Origin: Gemmatimonadota bacterium
GTDB taxonomy: Bacteria; Gemmatimonadota; Gemmatimonadetes; Longimicrobiales; Gaopeijiaceae
Length of the DNA: 64,000 bases
Reading direction: 5' to 3'
Assembly: GCA_002724575.1 (NCBI GenBank)
Contig: PBPC01000065.1
Location: forward strand, 29,834-93,833
The notes beneath the pieces were generated by a model, which was not told the origin of the DNA, made no database searches, and saw nothing but the letters and a program-made list of their open reading frames with translations. Below are positions 9,787 to 18,577 of the stretch, piece by piece; the first letter of the stretch is position 1; the number at the start of each line of letters is the position of its first letter. Made by a program: the position numbers and the translations under genes.

Positions 9787-11081
9787 GAGGCTGGAAGAGA
9801 TCGTGCGCGATCCGTGATCGCTGAATAAATCAACCTTCGTATATTAGAGTGGTCGTCGAGTCCCGACGCTGGGATTACTTGGGTCAAATACACTACGACG
9901 AGTTGTTCTAAGGGGTCCACCCAGTATGTGGAGTGGTATGCGCCACCCCAACCAAATTCCCCGATGGAGCCAGGGGCCCCAGAGGCGGCCACGTCTTCCC
10001 GAACTGAAAATCCCAGCCCGAATCCCATGCCGGGTGCTCGATATAAGTCTCCCACATGATTCACCGTCATAAGGTTGACTGAAACTGCCGATAACAACTG
10101 GGTTCCGTTAAGTGAGCCTCCATTGAGCAGCATCTGGAGGAAGCGAGTATAGTCTCGAGTGGTTGAGAGGAGGCCCGCTCCACCTGAGAAGCTCTGACGA
10201 GGACCTTCGACGTACTGACCTTGAGTCTCCATACCAGGGCCTTCGGGTGCCCTCATCAGCGTTTCTCCACGGCGGAGATTGTAGACGGCTGCCAGACGGT
10301 GAGTCTTTGATGGTGGAAGATAGAAATGTGTATCGTGCATCCCCAGTGGATCTGTGATTCGATCCTTAATGAACTGGTCAAGTGGCGTACCGGAAACTTC
10401 TTCGATAAGTGCACCTAGGATATCAGTGCTGTACCCGTAAACCCAAGCCTGTCCGGGGTGTGTCGTGAATGGAAGATCAGCCATCCGGTCAATAGTGATG
10501 CGGATCGGTTCTGCACGATGTGCGAAGTACCAGCCAGTGATTTCTGCTGCAGCCCAAGCGCTACCAGCCGGTCCTGTTCCATAGGAGACGCCTGCGGTGT
10601 GAGTGAGTAGATCTTGAATAGTGATCGGTCGATTGGACCCAACGATGTCATATCCTGTTCCTTCACGCGCGACAGCGACTTTGGTTTCCGCGAACGCAGG
10701 CAGATAGCTTGCCACGGGATCAGAAATATGGAGCAACCCGTCCTCCTGGAGCATTATGATACCTACGCTGACCAGTGCCTTAGTCTGAGACGCGATCCGG
10801 AAAATCGCATTAGACTGCATTGCATCGCTTGCTTCACGATCTCTATATCCTACGGCCTCATTATAGACGACCTGCCCTCGACGTATGACAGTGGCAACAG
10901 CTCCTGCTAGCCGTCCTTCAGCCACATACTCTTCCAGCGCTGTCGTCAGATCTCCCAGCCCCTCTGACGACATTCCAACCTCTTCGGGTATCGCCCTTGA
11001 AAACTCTTGGGCCGATAGTAGGCCAGTCGCCAGAAAAAGGGATATGGCGATAGTTAGGCATCGGATTCTGCATTGGTTCAT
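9783..11081 (-). CDS. Secreted serine hydrolase of the beta-lactamase/class C (EstB) family
   Basis: 432 residues with a Sec signal peptide (hydrophobic stretch LTIAISLFLATGLLSAQ, cleavage near residue 24). The catalytic Ser-x-x-Lys motif is S98-Q-T-K101, the tyrosine motif is around Y217-S218, and a Gly-rich GWGGAYHSTYW stretch near the C terminus takes the place of the third motif. This family includes esterases, D-aminopeptidases and beta-lactamase-like proteins; true antibiotic hydrolysis is unlikely from sequence alone. It is the first gene of a minus-strand pair, and its TGA overlaps the permease start. That suggests the periplasmic hydrolase releases a product that the amino-acid permease imports (inference). 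Confidence 0.88.
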   Translation of the reverse strand: MNQCRIRCLTIAISLFLATGLLSAQEFSRAIPEEVGMSSEGLGDLTTALEEYVAEGRLAGAVATVIRRGQVVYNEAVGYRDREASDAMQSNAIFRIASQTKALVSVGIIMLQEDGLLHISDPVASYLPAFAETKVAVAREGTGYDIVGSNRPITIQDLLTHTAGVSYGTGPAGSAWAAAEITGWYFAHRAEPIRITIDRMADLPFTTHPGQAWVYGYSTDILGALIEEVSGTPLDQFIKDRITDPLGMHDTHFYLPPSKTHRLAAVYNLRRGETLMRAPEGPGMETQGQYVEGPRQSFSGGAGLLSTTRDYTRFLQMLLNGGSLNGTQLLSAVSVNLMTVNHVGDLYRAPGMGFGLGFSVREDVAASGAPGSIGEFGWGGAYHSTYWVDPLEQLVVVYLTQVIPASGLDDHSNIRRLIYSAITDRARSLPAS

Positions 11082-11201
11082 GAAGGATTCTTTAGTCTGG
11101 GGGAGTACTCAGGTAATTTAATTGGCGGCCTGAGAGGGTATTGCGCTACTGTCAGTTATAGGCTGGCTGGCCTTGAGCTGTGCCAGAGCACCATCCAATT
11201 T

Positions 11202-11218
11202 GCTGAGTACTACTTAGC
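11202..11218. promoter_or_regulatory. Imperfect 17-bp dyad, possible operator
   Basis: GCTGAGTA-C-TACTTAGC: the arms match at 7 of 8 positions around a central C. It lies in the 160-base divergent gap, 23 bases before the ATG of the GH109-like gene. A second AGTACT palindrome with flanking GAGTACTCAG lies at 11103-11112, nearer the divergent hydrolase gene. The two sites share the AGTACT core, as expected of a dimeric regulator, but no regulator gene is adjacent and chance is possible. Confidence 0.3.
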
Positions 11219-11241
11219 AAGTCCCAAAAGTCAGGTTGATA

Positions 11242-12633
11242 ATGAGTAATCCCCATAATTTAGATTTTCTCGGTCGACGCGAACTCCTCAAGCTTGGTGC
11301 CGCTGGTCTTGGAATTGGCGCGACTTCCGGACTTTCTCCTACACCGGCTTCAGCAGATCTTGATCACCAACAACAGCGCCCTGATATGGGTCCGGCTCCC
11401 GCTAAGCCATTCGCCGCAGATCCTATTGATATAGTGCGCGTTGGCTTTGTAGGTGTGGGGGGAATGGGGGGAGCTCATGTTAGGAATTTTCTAGGGCTTG
11501 AAGGTATTGAGATTGTAGCTCTTTGTGATATTGACTCGGCACGCAATGAGGAAGTCTCGAGTTGGGTGACTGACGATGGTCGAGCACCGCCGACGATGTA
11601 CGGGCGTCACGAGACAGATTTTGTTCGCATGTGCGAGACTGAAGACCTAGATCTTGTGTTCACTGCTACACCGTGGGAATGGCATGTGCCAGTGTGCCTA
11701 TCAGCGATGGAAAACGAAAAGCATGCTGCTACCGAGGTCCCGGCCGCATACACGACCGATGACTGTTGGAAACTTGTCGAGTATGCTGAAAAGTACCGCA
11801 AGCACTGCGTTATGATGGAAAATTGTAACTATGACCGTCCTGAAATGATGGTTTTCCATATGGCTCGCTTGGGCCTATTGGGAGATATACTTCACGCCGA
11901 ATGCGGATACCTGCACGACCTTAGAGAGATCAAGTTCTCTGACGTTGGGGAAGGCCTCTGGCGGCGTGCTCACTCCATGGTACGAGATGGCAACCTCTAC
12001 CCAACTCATGGCCTGGGTCCAGTAGCCAATGTGATGGATATCAATCGTGGAGATCAGTTCGAATATCTCGTATCGATGAGCTCGCCATCACAGGGATTAC
12101 AGGAATGGGCGAAGGCTAACTACCCGGAGAATCACCTGAAGCGCACAGAGCGTTATGTCCTTGGTGATGTGAACACGACAATGATCAAAACAGTACGGGG
12201 ACGAACGATTTATCTCAGTCATGACACAAACCTTCCCCGGCCATATTCGCGGATTCACATGGTCCAAGGGACTAAGGGGTTATTTCAGGGATATCCTCAC
12301 CGAGTGCATATCGAAGGCCTGAGTCCCGGACATGAGTGGCAGGATTGGATGGATTTACGAGACGAGTATGATCACCCATTGTGGAAAGATCTGGAGGAGC
12401 AGTCAGCAGGAGCCGGGCATGGAGGTATGGATTTCATAGAGGATTACCGGTTGGTGAAATGCCTACGGGAGGGTAACCCCACCGATATGAATGTCTACGA
12501 TGCAGCCGCAATGTCAGTGATCACCCCATTGTCAGAGTGGTCAGTCGCTAATCGTAGTCGCCCAATCGATGTGCCAGATTTTACACGAGGTCGGTGGGCG
12601 CAGTGGCCGAAACTGGAAATTCTTAGAGCGTAG
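11242..12633 (+). CDS. Tat-exported Gfo/Idh/MocA oxidoreductase, GH109-like
   Basis: 463 residues from the ATG at 11242; a TTG two codons earlier is less likely. The N terminus has twin arginines (R12 R13 in FLGRRELLKLGAAGLG), so the folded, cofactor-loaded enzyme is probably exported by Tat. Residues 66-77 (RVGFVGVGGMGG) form the NAD-binding Rossmann loop. The segments CVMMENCNYDRPEMM and LYPTHGLGPVANVMDINRGD match the conserved blocks of GH109, whose characterised members are NAD-dependent alpha-N-acetylgalactosaminidases. CapA-like and galactokinase genes follow within 16 and 0 bases. The assignment to the GH109-like clade is strong; substrate specificity is inferred from family and from the neighbouring galactokinase. 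Confidence 0.85.
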   Translation: MSNPHNLDFLGRRELLKLGAAGLGIGATSGLSPTPASADLDHQQQRPDMGPAPAKPFAADPIDIVRVGFVGVGGMGGAHVRNFLGLEGIEIVALCDIDSARNEEVSSWVTDDGRAPPTMYGRHETDFVRMCETEDLDLVFTATPWEWHVPVCLSAMENEKHAATEVPAAYTTDDCWKLVEYAEKYRKHCVMMENCNYDRPEMMVFHMARLGLLGDILHAECGYLHDLREIKFSDVGEGLWRRAHSMVRDGNLYPTHGLGPVANVMDINRGDQFEYLVSMSSPSQGLQEWAKANYPENHLKRTERYVLGDVNTTMIKTVRGRTIYLSHDTNLPRPYSRIHMVQGTKGLFQGYPHRVHIEGLSPGHEWQDWMDLRDEYDHPLWKDLEEQSAGAGHGGMDFIEDYRLVKCLREGNPTDMNVYDAAAMSVITPLSEWSVANRSRPIDVPDFTRGRWAQWPKLEILRA

Positions 12634-12637
12634 AAAG

Positions 12638-12643
12638 AGGAGG
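12638..12643 (+). promoter_or_regulatory. Shine-Dalgarno site that fixes the CapA-like start
   Basis: A perfect AGGAGG lies 6 bases before the ATG at 12650. The frame is open upstream to 12569, inside the GH109-like gene, but this site and the signal peptide that follows it make 12650 the start. Confidence 0.8.
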
Positions 12644-12649
12644 ATTGTG

Positions 12650-13984
12650 ATGAAACGATTTCGTGTCACCGGGCTAACCAGCTTCGCGATAGGTTGGTTG
12701 GTGGTCTCGGCGCCGGCCCAAGAGATTACACTTGCTTTGACGGGAGACGCGATCATCACCAGGAGATTATCTGTCTACGAGGAACCAGATTTTCTCGAGC
12801 TGATTGATTTGATTCGTGGGGCAGATGCCGCTTTTACGAATCTCGAAGTCCTATTTCATGATTATGAGCCGTATCCAGCTCACCAGAGCGGAGGAACTTG
12901 GATGCGCGCTGAACCAATACTTGCTAAGGAGCTTGTCTGGGCAGGTATTGATATGGTATCGCGTGCAAATAACCATACAGGTGATTACGGGGTTGAGGGT
13001 CTTCGCTTGACCACCAAATACGTAGATGAAGCAGGGTTAGTGCACGCAGGAGCAGGTGAGAGTCTTGCCGAAGCCCGAGAGGCCCGCTTCTTGGAGACCG
13101 CACGTGGTCGAGTAGCTCTAATCTCTATGGCGTCGACCTTCCCTGATCATTCTCGCGCTGGAAATGCACGTGGGAGCATGAAATCTCGGCCCGGTTTAAG
13201 TCCGCTTCGTTACACAACCGAACGTGTCGCAACCGCAGAACAGCTTGATCGTTTCCAAGTGCTAGCAGAAGAAATGGGGTTGAACTTCAATCGCAGTGAT
13301 CGGGGGGCACGTACACTCTCGACCAATTTCATCGAAGGTTCAGAAATAGGTGTGGTGACTCGACCGAATCCGGAAGATGTGGCTGAAATTGCGGCAGTAG
13401 TGCAAAGTGCCAGCCGACTCGCTGACCAAGTAATTGTTACCATTCACGCACACGAAAGTGGCGGAGCTCGCTCCGTTCCAGCCGGTTTTCTGGTAGAGTT
13501 CGCGAGGGCAATGGTGGATGCGGGCGCTACGATGTTCGTGGGACACGGACCTCACGTACTTCGTGGTATAGAGATCTATAAAGGCAAGCCGATCTTCTAC
13601 TCTTTGGGTGACTTTGTATTTCAGAATGAGACCCTACTCCGACTACCCGAAGAGAATTACCAGGCGTACGATCTCGGTGTGAATGACCATGTAGCGGACT
13701 TCAATGCCAGGCGCTATCAGAATGAGACAGTCGGATTCCCAGCAAATCCCGAGATTTGGGAGGCCGTCGTTGCTATGCCGACGTTCACTGGGGGTGAGTT
13801 GACCGAACTAGCACTTCACCCGATAACCTTGGGTTATGGGGAGCCAGCTTGGGTTCGGGGACGGCCTATGTTGGCACATGGCGTTCTTGCGGAAAAAATT
13901 CTGAATGACCTTGTCGAGCGCTCGAAACCTTTCGGAACGGATATCGACATTAGAGAAGGAGTCGGTTACGTACGAGTGCGGTAA
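12650..13984 (+). CDS. CapA-family (poly-gamma-glutamate synthesis type) metallophosphatase-like protein, secreted
   Basis: 444 residues. Residues 1-25 form a signal peptide ending near SAPAQE. The mature part follows the CapA pattern: LALTGDAII, then NLEVLF, RANNHTGDYG, VTIHAHES and GHGPHVLRG followed by KPIFYSLGDFVF. These are the conserved blocks of the calcineurin-like CapA fold with its Asp, Asn and His metal ligands. CapA proteins are linked to poly-gamma-glutamate capsule in Bacillus, but many Gram-negative copies sit alone with unknown substrate. No capB or capC is present, so capsule synthesis is not supported. It sits between a GH109-like enzyme and galactokinase, with no gap to the latter, so a role in processing sugar or glycan phosphates is possible (inference). 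Confidence 0.82.
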   Translation: MKRFRVTGLTSFAIGWLVVSAPAQEITLALTGDAIITRRLSVYEEPDFLELIDLIRGADAAFTNLEVLFHDYEPYPAHQSGGTWMRAEPILAKELVWAGIDMVSRANNHTGDYGVEGLRLTTKYVDEAGLVHAGAGESLAEAREARFLETARGRVALISMASTFPDHSRAGNARGSMKSRPGLSPLRYTTERVATAEQLDRFQVLAEEMGLNFNRSDRGARTLSTNFIEGSEIGVVTRPNPEDVAEIAAVVQSASRLADQVIVTIHAHESGGARSVPAGFLVEFARAMVDAGATMFVGHGPHVLRGIEIYKGKPIFYSLGDFVFQNETLLRLPEENYQAYDLGVNDHVADFNARRYQNETVGFPANPEIWEAVVAMPTFTGGELTELALHPITLGYGEPAWVRGRPMLAHGVLAEKILNDLVERSKPFGTDIDIREGVGYVRVR

Positions 13985-15235
13985 GTGAATTGGCCCAATC
14001 CGCGTCAAGTGGACCGGTCACCTCTGGAACTCATATCCGGAGATGCGTTTTTCAAAGAGTTCGGGGTGCAGCCGACTCATTTTGCCCGGGCTCCGGGGCG
14101 TGTGAACCTAATTGGTGAGCACATTGACTATCATGACCTGCCAGTATTCCCGATGGCTATTCAGCGCCAAGTATATTTGGCTTTCCGGTGTCGGGATGAT
14201 GGATTTGTCCGGATTCGTAGTGTTAGTGAGGACTTTGAAGAAGTCGAGTTCGAGATCGGTCGAGAGATAACTGCCAATCTGCAAGGTCATTGGGGAAACT
14301 ACCTGAAGGCTCCGGCCAATGAGTTAGCGAGGCGATTTGCTGTCTCACACGGCTTTGATGGTGTTCTTGTCTCTGATATCCCTATCGCAGCAGGGCTTTC
14401 ATCGTCCTCTGCGCTTGTTAACGTAGTTGGGCTGGCTCTTGCCGAAGTCAATGGACTTGAGCTGGAAACACTGCCCTTTGCGGACATGATGGCTGATGCA
14501 GAACGCTATACAGGGACCCGTGGAGGTGGGATGGATCAGGCAGTATCCATTGGTGGCCAAGCCCGCTATGCGGCGCAGATCGAGTTTGGTCCCCTAAAGA
14601 TCAGACATATTCTGGTTCCAGAGAAATGGCGGTTCGTAATCGCTAATTCTGGGGTGCGAGTTGAGAAATCAGGCTATGCGATGAGCGCATATAATGCGCG
14701 TCGCGATGAATCTGAACATGCTTTGAGGATTATCACGAAGACTGCATCAGAACGTGGTCTAATTCACTCTCAAGTCACTGGGTATAGGGACGTTCTTGAG
14801 ATTCTTGGAGAAGACATAGCGATCGAAATCGCAGAGGCTGAGCTCGAAGGAACTCTCTTACGGCGTTTTCGACATGTGGTTACGGAAGCTGTTCGAGTAG
14901 GAAAAGCTATTGGCCTTATGGTTAGCGAGGACATTCAAGCATTTGGTTCGTTGATGGATGCTTCACATAGGAGTCTTCGTGTGGACTACGAAGTCAGTTC
15001 AGTAGAACTCGATGAACTCGTTGTAGCTTGTCGTGAAGCTGGAGCAGCAGGTGCGCGACTCACTGGGGCTGGTTTTGGTGGATCCGTCATCATGATTACT
15101 GAGCAGGAGAAGGTAGATGAGGTTCTAGAAGGCTTGTCGCAAGGGTATTATGGGCCTCGGGGTATAAGGACAGATACCGATCAAAGCCATTTTGTAGCCA
15201 AACCTTCTGCGGGGGCTTCGATAATCACCCTGTAG
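13985..15235 (+). CDS. galK: Galactokinase (GHMP kinase family)
   Basis: 416 residues, close to the usual 380-400. All GHMP/GalK blocks are present: the substrate signature PGRVNLIGEHIDYHD (37-51), the ATP loop AAGLSSSSAL (135-143) and the catalytic-Asp block GTRGGGMDQ (D184). Near the C terminus is GARLTGAGFGGS. It phosphorylates galactose, or possibly N-acetylgalactosamine, at C1. The GTG start follows the CapA-like stop codon directly. No galT or galE is adjacent; a sugar-1-phosphate nucleotidyltransferase is encoded on the other strand 5 kb downstream and could complete the route. GalK is a firm family call; GalNAc-kinase activity cannot be excluded. Confidence 0.88.
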   Translation: MNWPNPRQVDRSPLELISGDAFFKEFGVQPTHFARAPGRVNLIGEHIDYHDLPVFPMAIQRQVYLAFRCRDDGFVRIRSVSEDFEEVEFEIGREITANLQGHWGNYLKAPANELARRFAVSHGFDGVLVSDIPIAAGLSSSSALVNVVGLALAEVNGLELETLPFADMMADAERYTGTRGGGMDQAVSIGGQARYAAQIEFGPLKIRHILVPEKWRFVIANSGVRVEKSGYAMSAYNARRDESEHALRIITKTASERGLIHSQVTGYRDVLEILGEDIAIEIAEAELEGTLLRRFRHVVTEAVRVGKAIGLMVSEDIQAFGSLMDASHRSLRVDYEVSSVELDELVVACREAGAAGARLTGAGFGGSVIMITEQEKVDEVLEGLSQGYYGPRGIRTDTDQSHFVAKPSAGASIITL

Positions 15236-15353
15236 TCTTGAGTATTGGGTTGACTCTACTCGATGACCTGGCCTTCTTCACCTTTCCGCATTCTACCAAG
15301 GCACCTTCTTGAATACATATTTACCAATTCTAGTAAGAAATGGCCGTTCTCTT

Positions 15354-16256
15354 ATGAATGTCAAGAAAAACAGAATGTGGGCCCTATCTACTTTTTGTCC
15401 TGTGGTTTCCTCCATTGCTTTAGCAATCACTTTACCCGGATTAGCGATCGCTCAAGTACCCATTGGTACGGATCGTCCTGACTTTGTTGAATCGAGTTCA
15501 ACAGTAGGTGCGGGTGCTATTCAGGTTGAAGGCTCTTTCGCATTTGATACGGAAACAACAGGTGTCGGTAACATTGATACTTGGGCTACCCCTTTTCTCT
15601 TCCGAGTTGGGATAGCCAACTCTTGGGAGCTAAGGTTAGAGTCGGACTGGTTTACTCAGTATCGAGTTACTGAGCAGACTCTCTCGAATTCGACATCCGA
15701 ACTCAATTCAAGACAGATCACTACTAACGGAATTTCGGACTTCTCGGTTGGTGTTAAGTGGTCTTTTCTTCCTTCGGATGAATCCAGCAGACCTGCGATG
15801 GCCGCCTTGGTTCACGCAGATCTGCCAATCGGGTCTGCTGAGTTACGGGGATTTGGGATACGCCCATCCTTTCGCGTAGTAGCGGAATGGAGTTTTCACA
15901 TACCTTGGATTGACGGGGACTACCTCGATCAAGGTGATTTCAGAGGTGACTGGGGGATCGCTATAATGCCTGGGTTTCAGTTAGATCGGGACGAGTTCAG
16001 TCGGTACCCATCAGGTGTGTTAGGGTTAGTGATAAGCCGCGGCCTTTTTTCCCCTCGGTTCAGAGTGTTTTCTGAGATGGCTTTTAAACAAATCACAAAA
16101 GATGAATACGGAGGTGATATCGGTTTAATACAAACCGGGGGCACATTCTTGTTGAATGATTGGTGGCAAATTGATTCAGCGGTCTCCTTCGGGCTTACGG
16201 ATAATGCACCGAACTTTGGCATGACCTTTGGTTTGTCCGGATTGTTCCTTAGATGA
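15354..16256 (+). CDS. Outer-membrane beta-barrel protein (MetA-pathway/transporter-like)
   Basis: 300 residues from the ATG at 15354. The open frame extends upstream to a TTG at 15309, but the later start gives a normal signal peptide (cleavage after GLAIAQ). The mature part begins IGTDRPDFVESSSTVGAGA and continues with alternating polar and hydrophobic strands, ending in FGLSGLFLR. This beginning and pattern match the family annotated as putative MetA-pathway-of-phenol-degradation outer-membrane proteins; the substrate is unknown. The next gene (di-heme cytochrome c) starts 24 bases on and the NorB-like gene follows. The three may form one unit, with this protein as a pore, but that is context only. 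Confidence 0.65.
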   Translation: MNVKKNRMWALSTFCPVVSSIALAITLPGLAIAQVPIGTDRPDFVESSSTVGAGAIQVEGSFAFDTETTGVGNIDTWATPFLFRVGIANSWELRLESDWFTQYRVTEQTLSNSTSELNSRQITTNGISDFSVGVKWSFLPSDESSRPAMAALVHADLPIGSAELRGFGIRPSFRVVAEWSFHIPWIDGDYLDQGDFRGDWGIAIMPGFQLDRDEFSRYPSGVLGLVISRGLFSPRFRVFSEMAFKQITKDEYGGDIGLIQTGGTFLLNDWWQIDSAVSFGLTDNAPNFGMTFGLSGLFLR

Positions 16257-16280
16257 TGAGTAATATCAACTCAAGAGTAG

Positions 16281-17048
16281 ATGCTTAACCCATCGTCAAA
16301 AAAGAGACTACTAGCGGTCTTGGTCCTTTGTTTCTTGGCCCAGTCGATCTTCGTCTACAGGGATGGCGTGGATCTAGAACTCTCTTCGGAAGCGATTGAA
16401 GGTCGTCAAATCTACCATGAGTCGGCTTGCCAAGTCTGTCATCAACTCTGGGGCCAGGGAGGGTTCCTTGGCCCTGATCTAACGAATGCCGCAAGCCGCG
16501 TTGACGAGACCCGGCTTGTCTCGCTTCTGACTGTTGGGAGTGGTCAGATGCCAGCCTTCAATTTTAGCTCAAGACAGATTGATCAATTAAAGACCTTTAT
16601 GAATGAAATTGATCGTCCGGATCTCGGCAGAGGTGAACTGAGGATGGGTGACCCCAGTACGGGTACAAGTTTACAGGAAGCATTTGAGTCCGCGATCAGC
16701 GATTTTGTACTTCCAACTAATACTGCTGCAGGATTTGAAACATTTCGAACTGGGCTGTGCAAAGCGTGTCATTTCCCCTTTCAGACCTCAATTGTGGGAG
16801 CACCTGATCTTTCGACCACTGTCGAGAGGCTTAGTGAACCTGACCTAGTCGACATACTTACCAGTGGCAAGCCAGAGACTGGCATGCCACCGCCAGTCCC
16901 TGAACTCTCACCCTCACAGATTAGTGATCTGATCTCTTATTTCTTCTGGCTAAATGAGCATAGAGGGGAGTTAGAAGATGATACGCGAACCAGACAGGTG
17001 GATCGAAATGTGAATTGGAGATTGCTGCCTTGGTGGGAGTACAGGTAA
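16281..17048 (+). CDS. Membrane-anchored di-heme cytochrome c
   Basis: 255 residues. An N-terminal hydrophobic stretch (about residues 8-25) anchors or exports the protein. It has two class-I cytochrome c domains with heme motifs C50-Q-V-C53-H54 and C160-K-A-C163-H164; likely axial methionines are M90 (GQMPAF) and M202 (TGMPPP). NorC, the partner of cytochrome-type nitric oxide reductases, is a membrane-anchored mono-heme protein, so this looks like a doubled functional analogue. The NorB-like gene begins just after its stop (ATG 50 bases on). Its inferred role is to deliver electrons to that subunit from the periplasm. Confidence 0.87.
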   Translation: MLNPSSKKRLLAVLVLCFLAQSIFVYRDGVDLELSSEAIEGRQIYHESACQVCHQLWGQGGFLGPDLTNAASRVDETRLVSLLTVGSGQMPAFNFSSRQIDQLKTFMNEIDRPDLGRGELRMGDPSTGTSLQEAFESAISDFVLPTNTAAGFETFRTGLCKACHFPFQTSIVGAPDLSTTVERLSEPDLVDILTSGKPETGMPPPVPELSPSQISDLISYFFWLNEHRGELEDDTRTRQVDRNVNWRLLPWWEYR

Positions 17049-17098
17049 GTGAGAGCTATGACACTGTTCATCACCTATTCGCTCCTCGCGTTGCAGTC

Positions 17099-18556
17099 AT
17101 GAATCATACCAATCTGGAGCGCGAGTTAGTGCCTAATGAAGCCAGCAGTCGCTTGCTTTCCTTCGCGCAGGGTCATCCAGTCCGGCAGTTCGCAACGATC
17201 ATGTTTATCCGGGGTGGTCTAATTGCAATTGCGGTTACGCTAATTGGAGGAATACTCGCTGCGCTGTATTCAGTGCCTGCTCTAGCTCCCAGCTTTCAAT
17301 CAGTCGGTCTCGACCTTCGCCAGTTACGGCCTATTCACACAGCTTTCGCATCTGCCTGGATTTTTCTTGGGGGAGTCGCAGTCGTTCATCGGTGGCTGCA
17401 GGATCATGGTGGTGACGTGACTCGGGGAGATCGTTGGCGGCTGAGAGTACAGGTGGTGTCATGGGCAGCCGCTGGAATTGGAATTCTCTTCACCCTTAGC
17501 CTGGGTGTGGGATCAGGACGGGAATACGTTGGGTTCCATCCAATGTTTAGTGTACTGATACTGGTTGGTTGGCTCTGTTACCTATGGAATTTCTTTCGTA
17601 TCGCCGGGCCAAACTTCTTTCAGCGGCCGGTATACATAACAATGTGGGGCGTGGGAATGTTGTTTTTTGTTGTCACGTTCATAGAGCAGCACTTGTATCT
17701 GATTCCGAGTTTTTTCGCGAATCCCGTGCAAGATCTCCAGGTGCAGTGGAAGGCAACAGGCACACTCGTGGGAAGCTTTAATCTCTTTGTCTACGGCTCG
17801 GTTATTTACATCGGGGAACGCATCAGCCGCAATCCTAGCTATGGCCACTCGAAGATCGCATATGCTCTATTTGCAGTTGGTCTACTCAATTCGTTCACAA
17901 ATTTTGCACACCATACATACCATTTGCCGCAGGATCACTTGGTGAAGTGGATATCGTTTGTGGTTTCGATGGCTGAGATTACGGTTTTGTGCAGAGCCAT
18001 CTACGACGTCTGGGGGTTGGTGAGCGTAACTGAACGTGGGGAGTTTTGTGCGACCCGAGAAAGCTTCACAGCATCAAAATACTGGACAGTCTTCGTTCTT
18101 TTTTCAGCAATCCTGATTTCGATTCCTCCACTTAACGCGATAATACACGGGACATATGCGGTCACCGGACACGCGATGGGTGCTACTATCGGTATCGATA
18201 CCATGATTCTGATAGGCGCAATTATCTGGATTCTGGGAGAACACCTTCGTGTGAGAGAGGGGGATTCCGCTGCAGAGAGTCTTAACACAGTGGGAATGCG
18301 CAGGATTGTGGTTTGGCTGAACTTAAGTGTGGCCGCGTTGGTTCTATGGCTACATGTCTCAGGGACCGTAACAGGGGTAACGCGAGCGATCCTTAGTCCG
18401 GGTGAAACCTATGTACCTCCGGCATGGTTAGCAGGCTCGAATGGAGTCCTTTTCGCAGGCACTGGCGTTGTTGCCGCAGTGTTTTTCGGTGCTCTTTTAT
18501 GGCGCCTCTGTCCGATCGCTTTCCGTTATTGGTGGGTCAGTGAAAAACGTGCTTAG
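17099..18556 (+). CDS. Divergent NorB-like heme-copper superfamily catalytic subunit
   Basis: 485 residues from the ATG at 17099, with about 12 membrane segments. NorB landmarks: LRPIHTAFASAWIFLGG (H80, low-spin heme b), HH271-272 in FTNFAHHTYH (two ligands of the non-heme metal) and IIHGTYAVTGHAMGATIG. By eye alignment the third non-heme-metal histidine, within VHLWVEG of NorB, falls on Q216 in VQWKATG, where the two NorB glutamates are also missing. The NorB AHGH pair becomes GHAM, so H358 can hold the high-spin heme but M360 replaces the second low-spin-heme histidine. It therefore fits one of the non-canonical NOR-like families rather than cNOR or qNOR. NO reduction, NO dismutation or another activity are all open. 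A di-heme cytochrome c gene precedes it. Confidence 0.75.
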   Translation: MNHTNLERELVPNEASSRLLSFAQGHPVRQFATIMFIRGGLIAIAVTLIGGILAALYSVPALAPSFQSVGLDLRQLRPIHTAFASAWIFLGGVAVVHRWLQDHGGDVTRGDRWRLRVQVVSWAAAGIGILFTLSLGVGSGREYVGFHPMFSVLILVGWLCYLWNFFRIAGPNFFQRPVYITMWGVGMLFFVVTFIEQHLYLIPSFFANPVQDLQVQWKATGTLVGSFNLFVYGSVIYIGERISRNPSYGHSKIAYALFAVGLLNSFTNFAHHTYHLPQDHLVKWISFVVSMAEITVLCRAIYDVWGLVSVTERGEFCATRESFTASKYWTVFVLFSAILISIPPLNAIIHGTYAVTGHAMGATIGIDTMILIGAIIWILGEHLRVREGDSAAESLNTVGMRRIVVWLNLSVAALVLWLHVSGTVTGVTRAILSPGETYVPPAWLAGSNGVLFAGTGVVAAVFFGALLWRLCPIAFRYWWVSEKRA

Positions 18557-18577
18557 TCGATATGCAAAGTGGTTTGA

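Noticed and set aside
17099..18556. Calling the NorB-like protein a nitric oxide dismutase
   Set aside because: Missing residues fit several families; no motif unique to Nod was recalled with certainty, so it is kept as an open NOR-like call.
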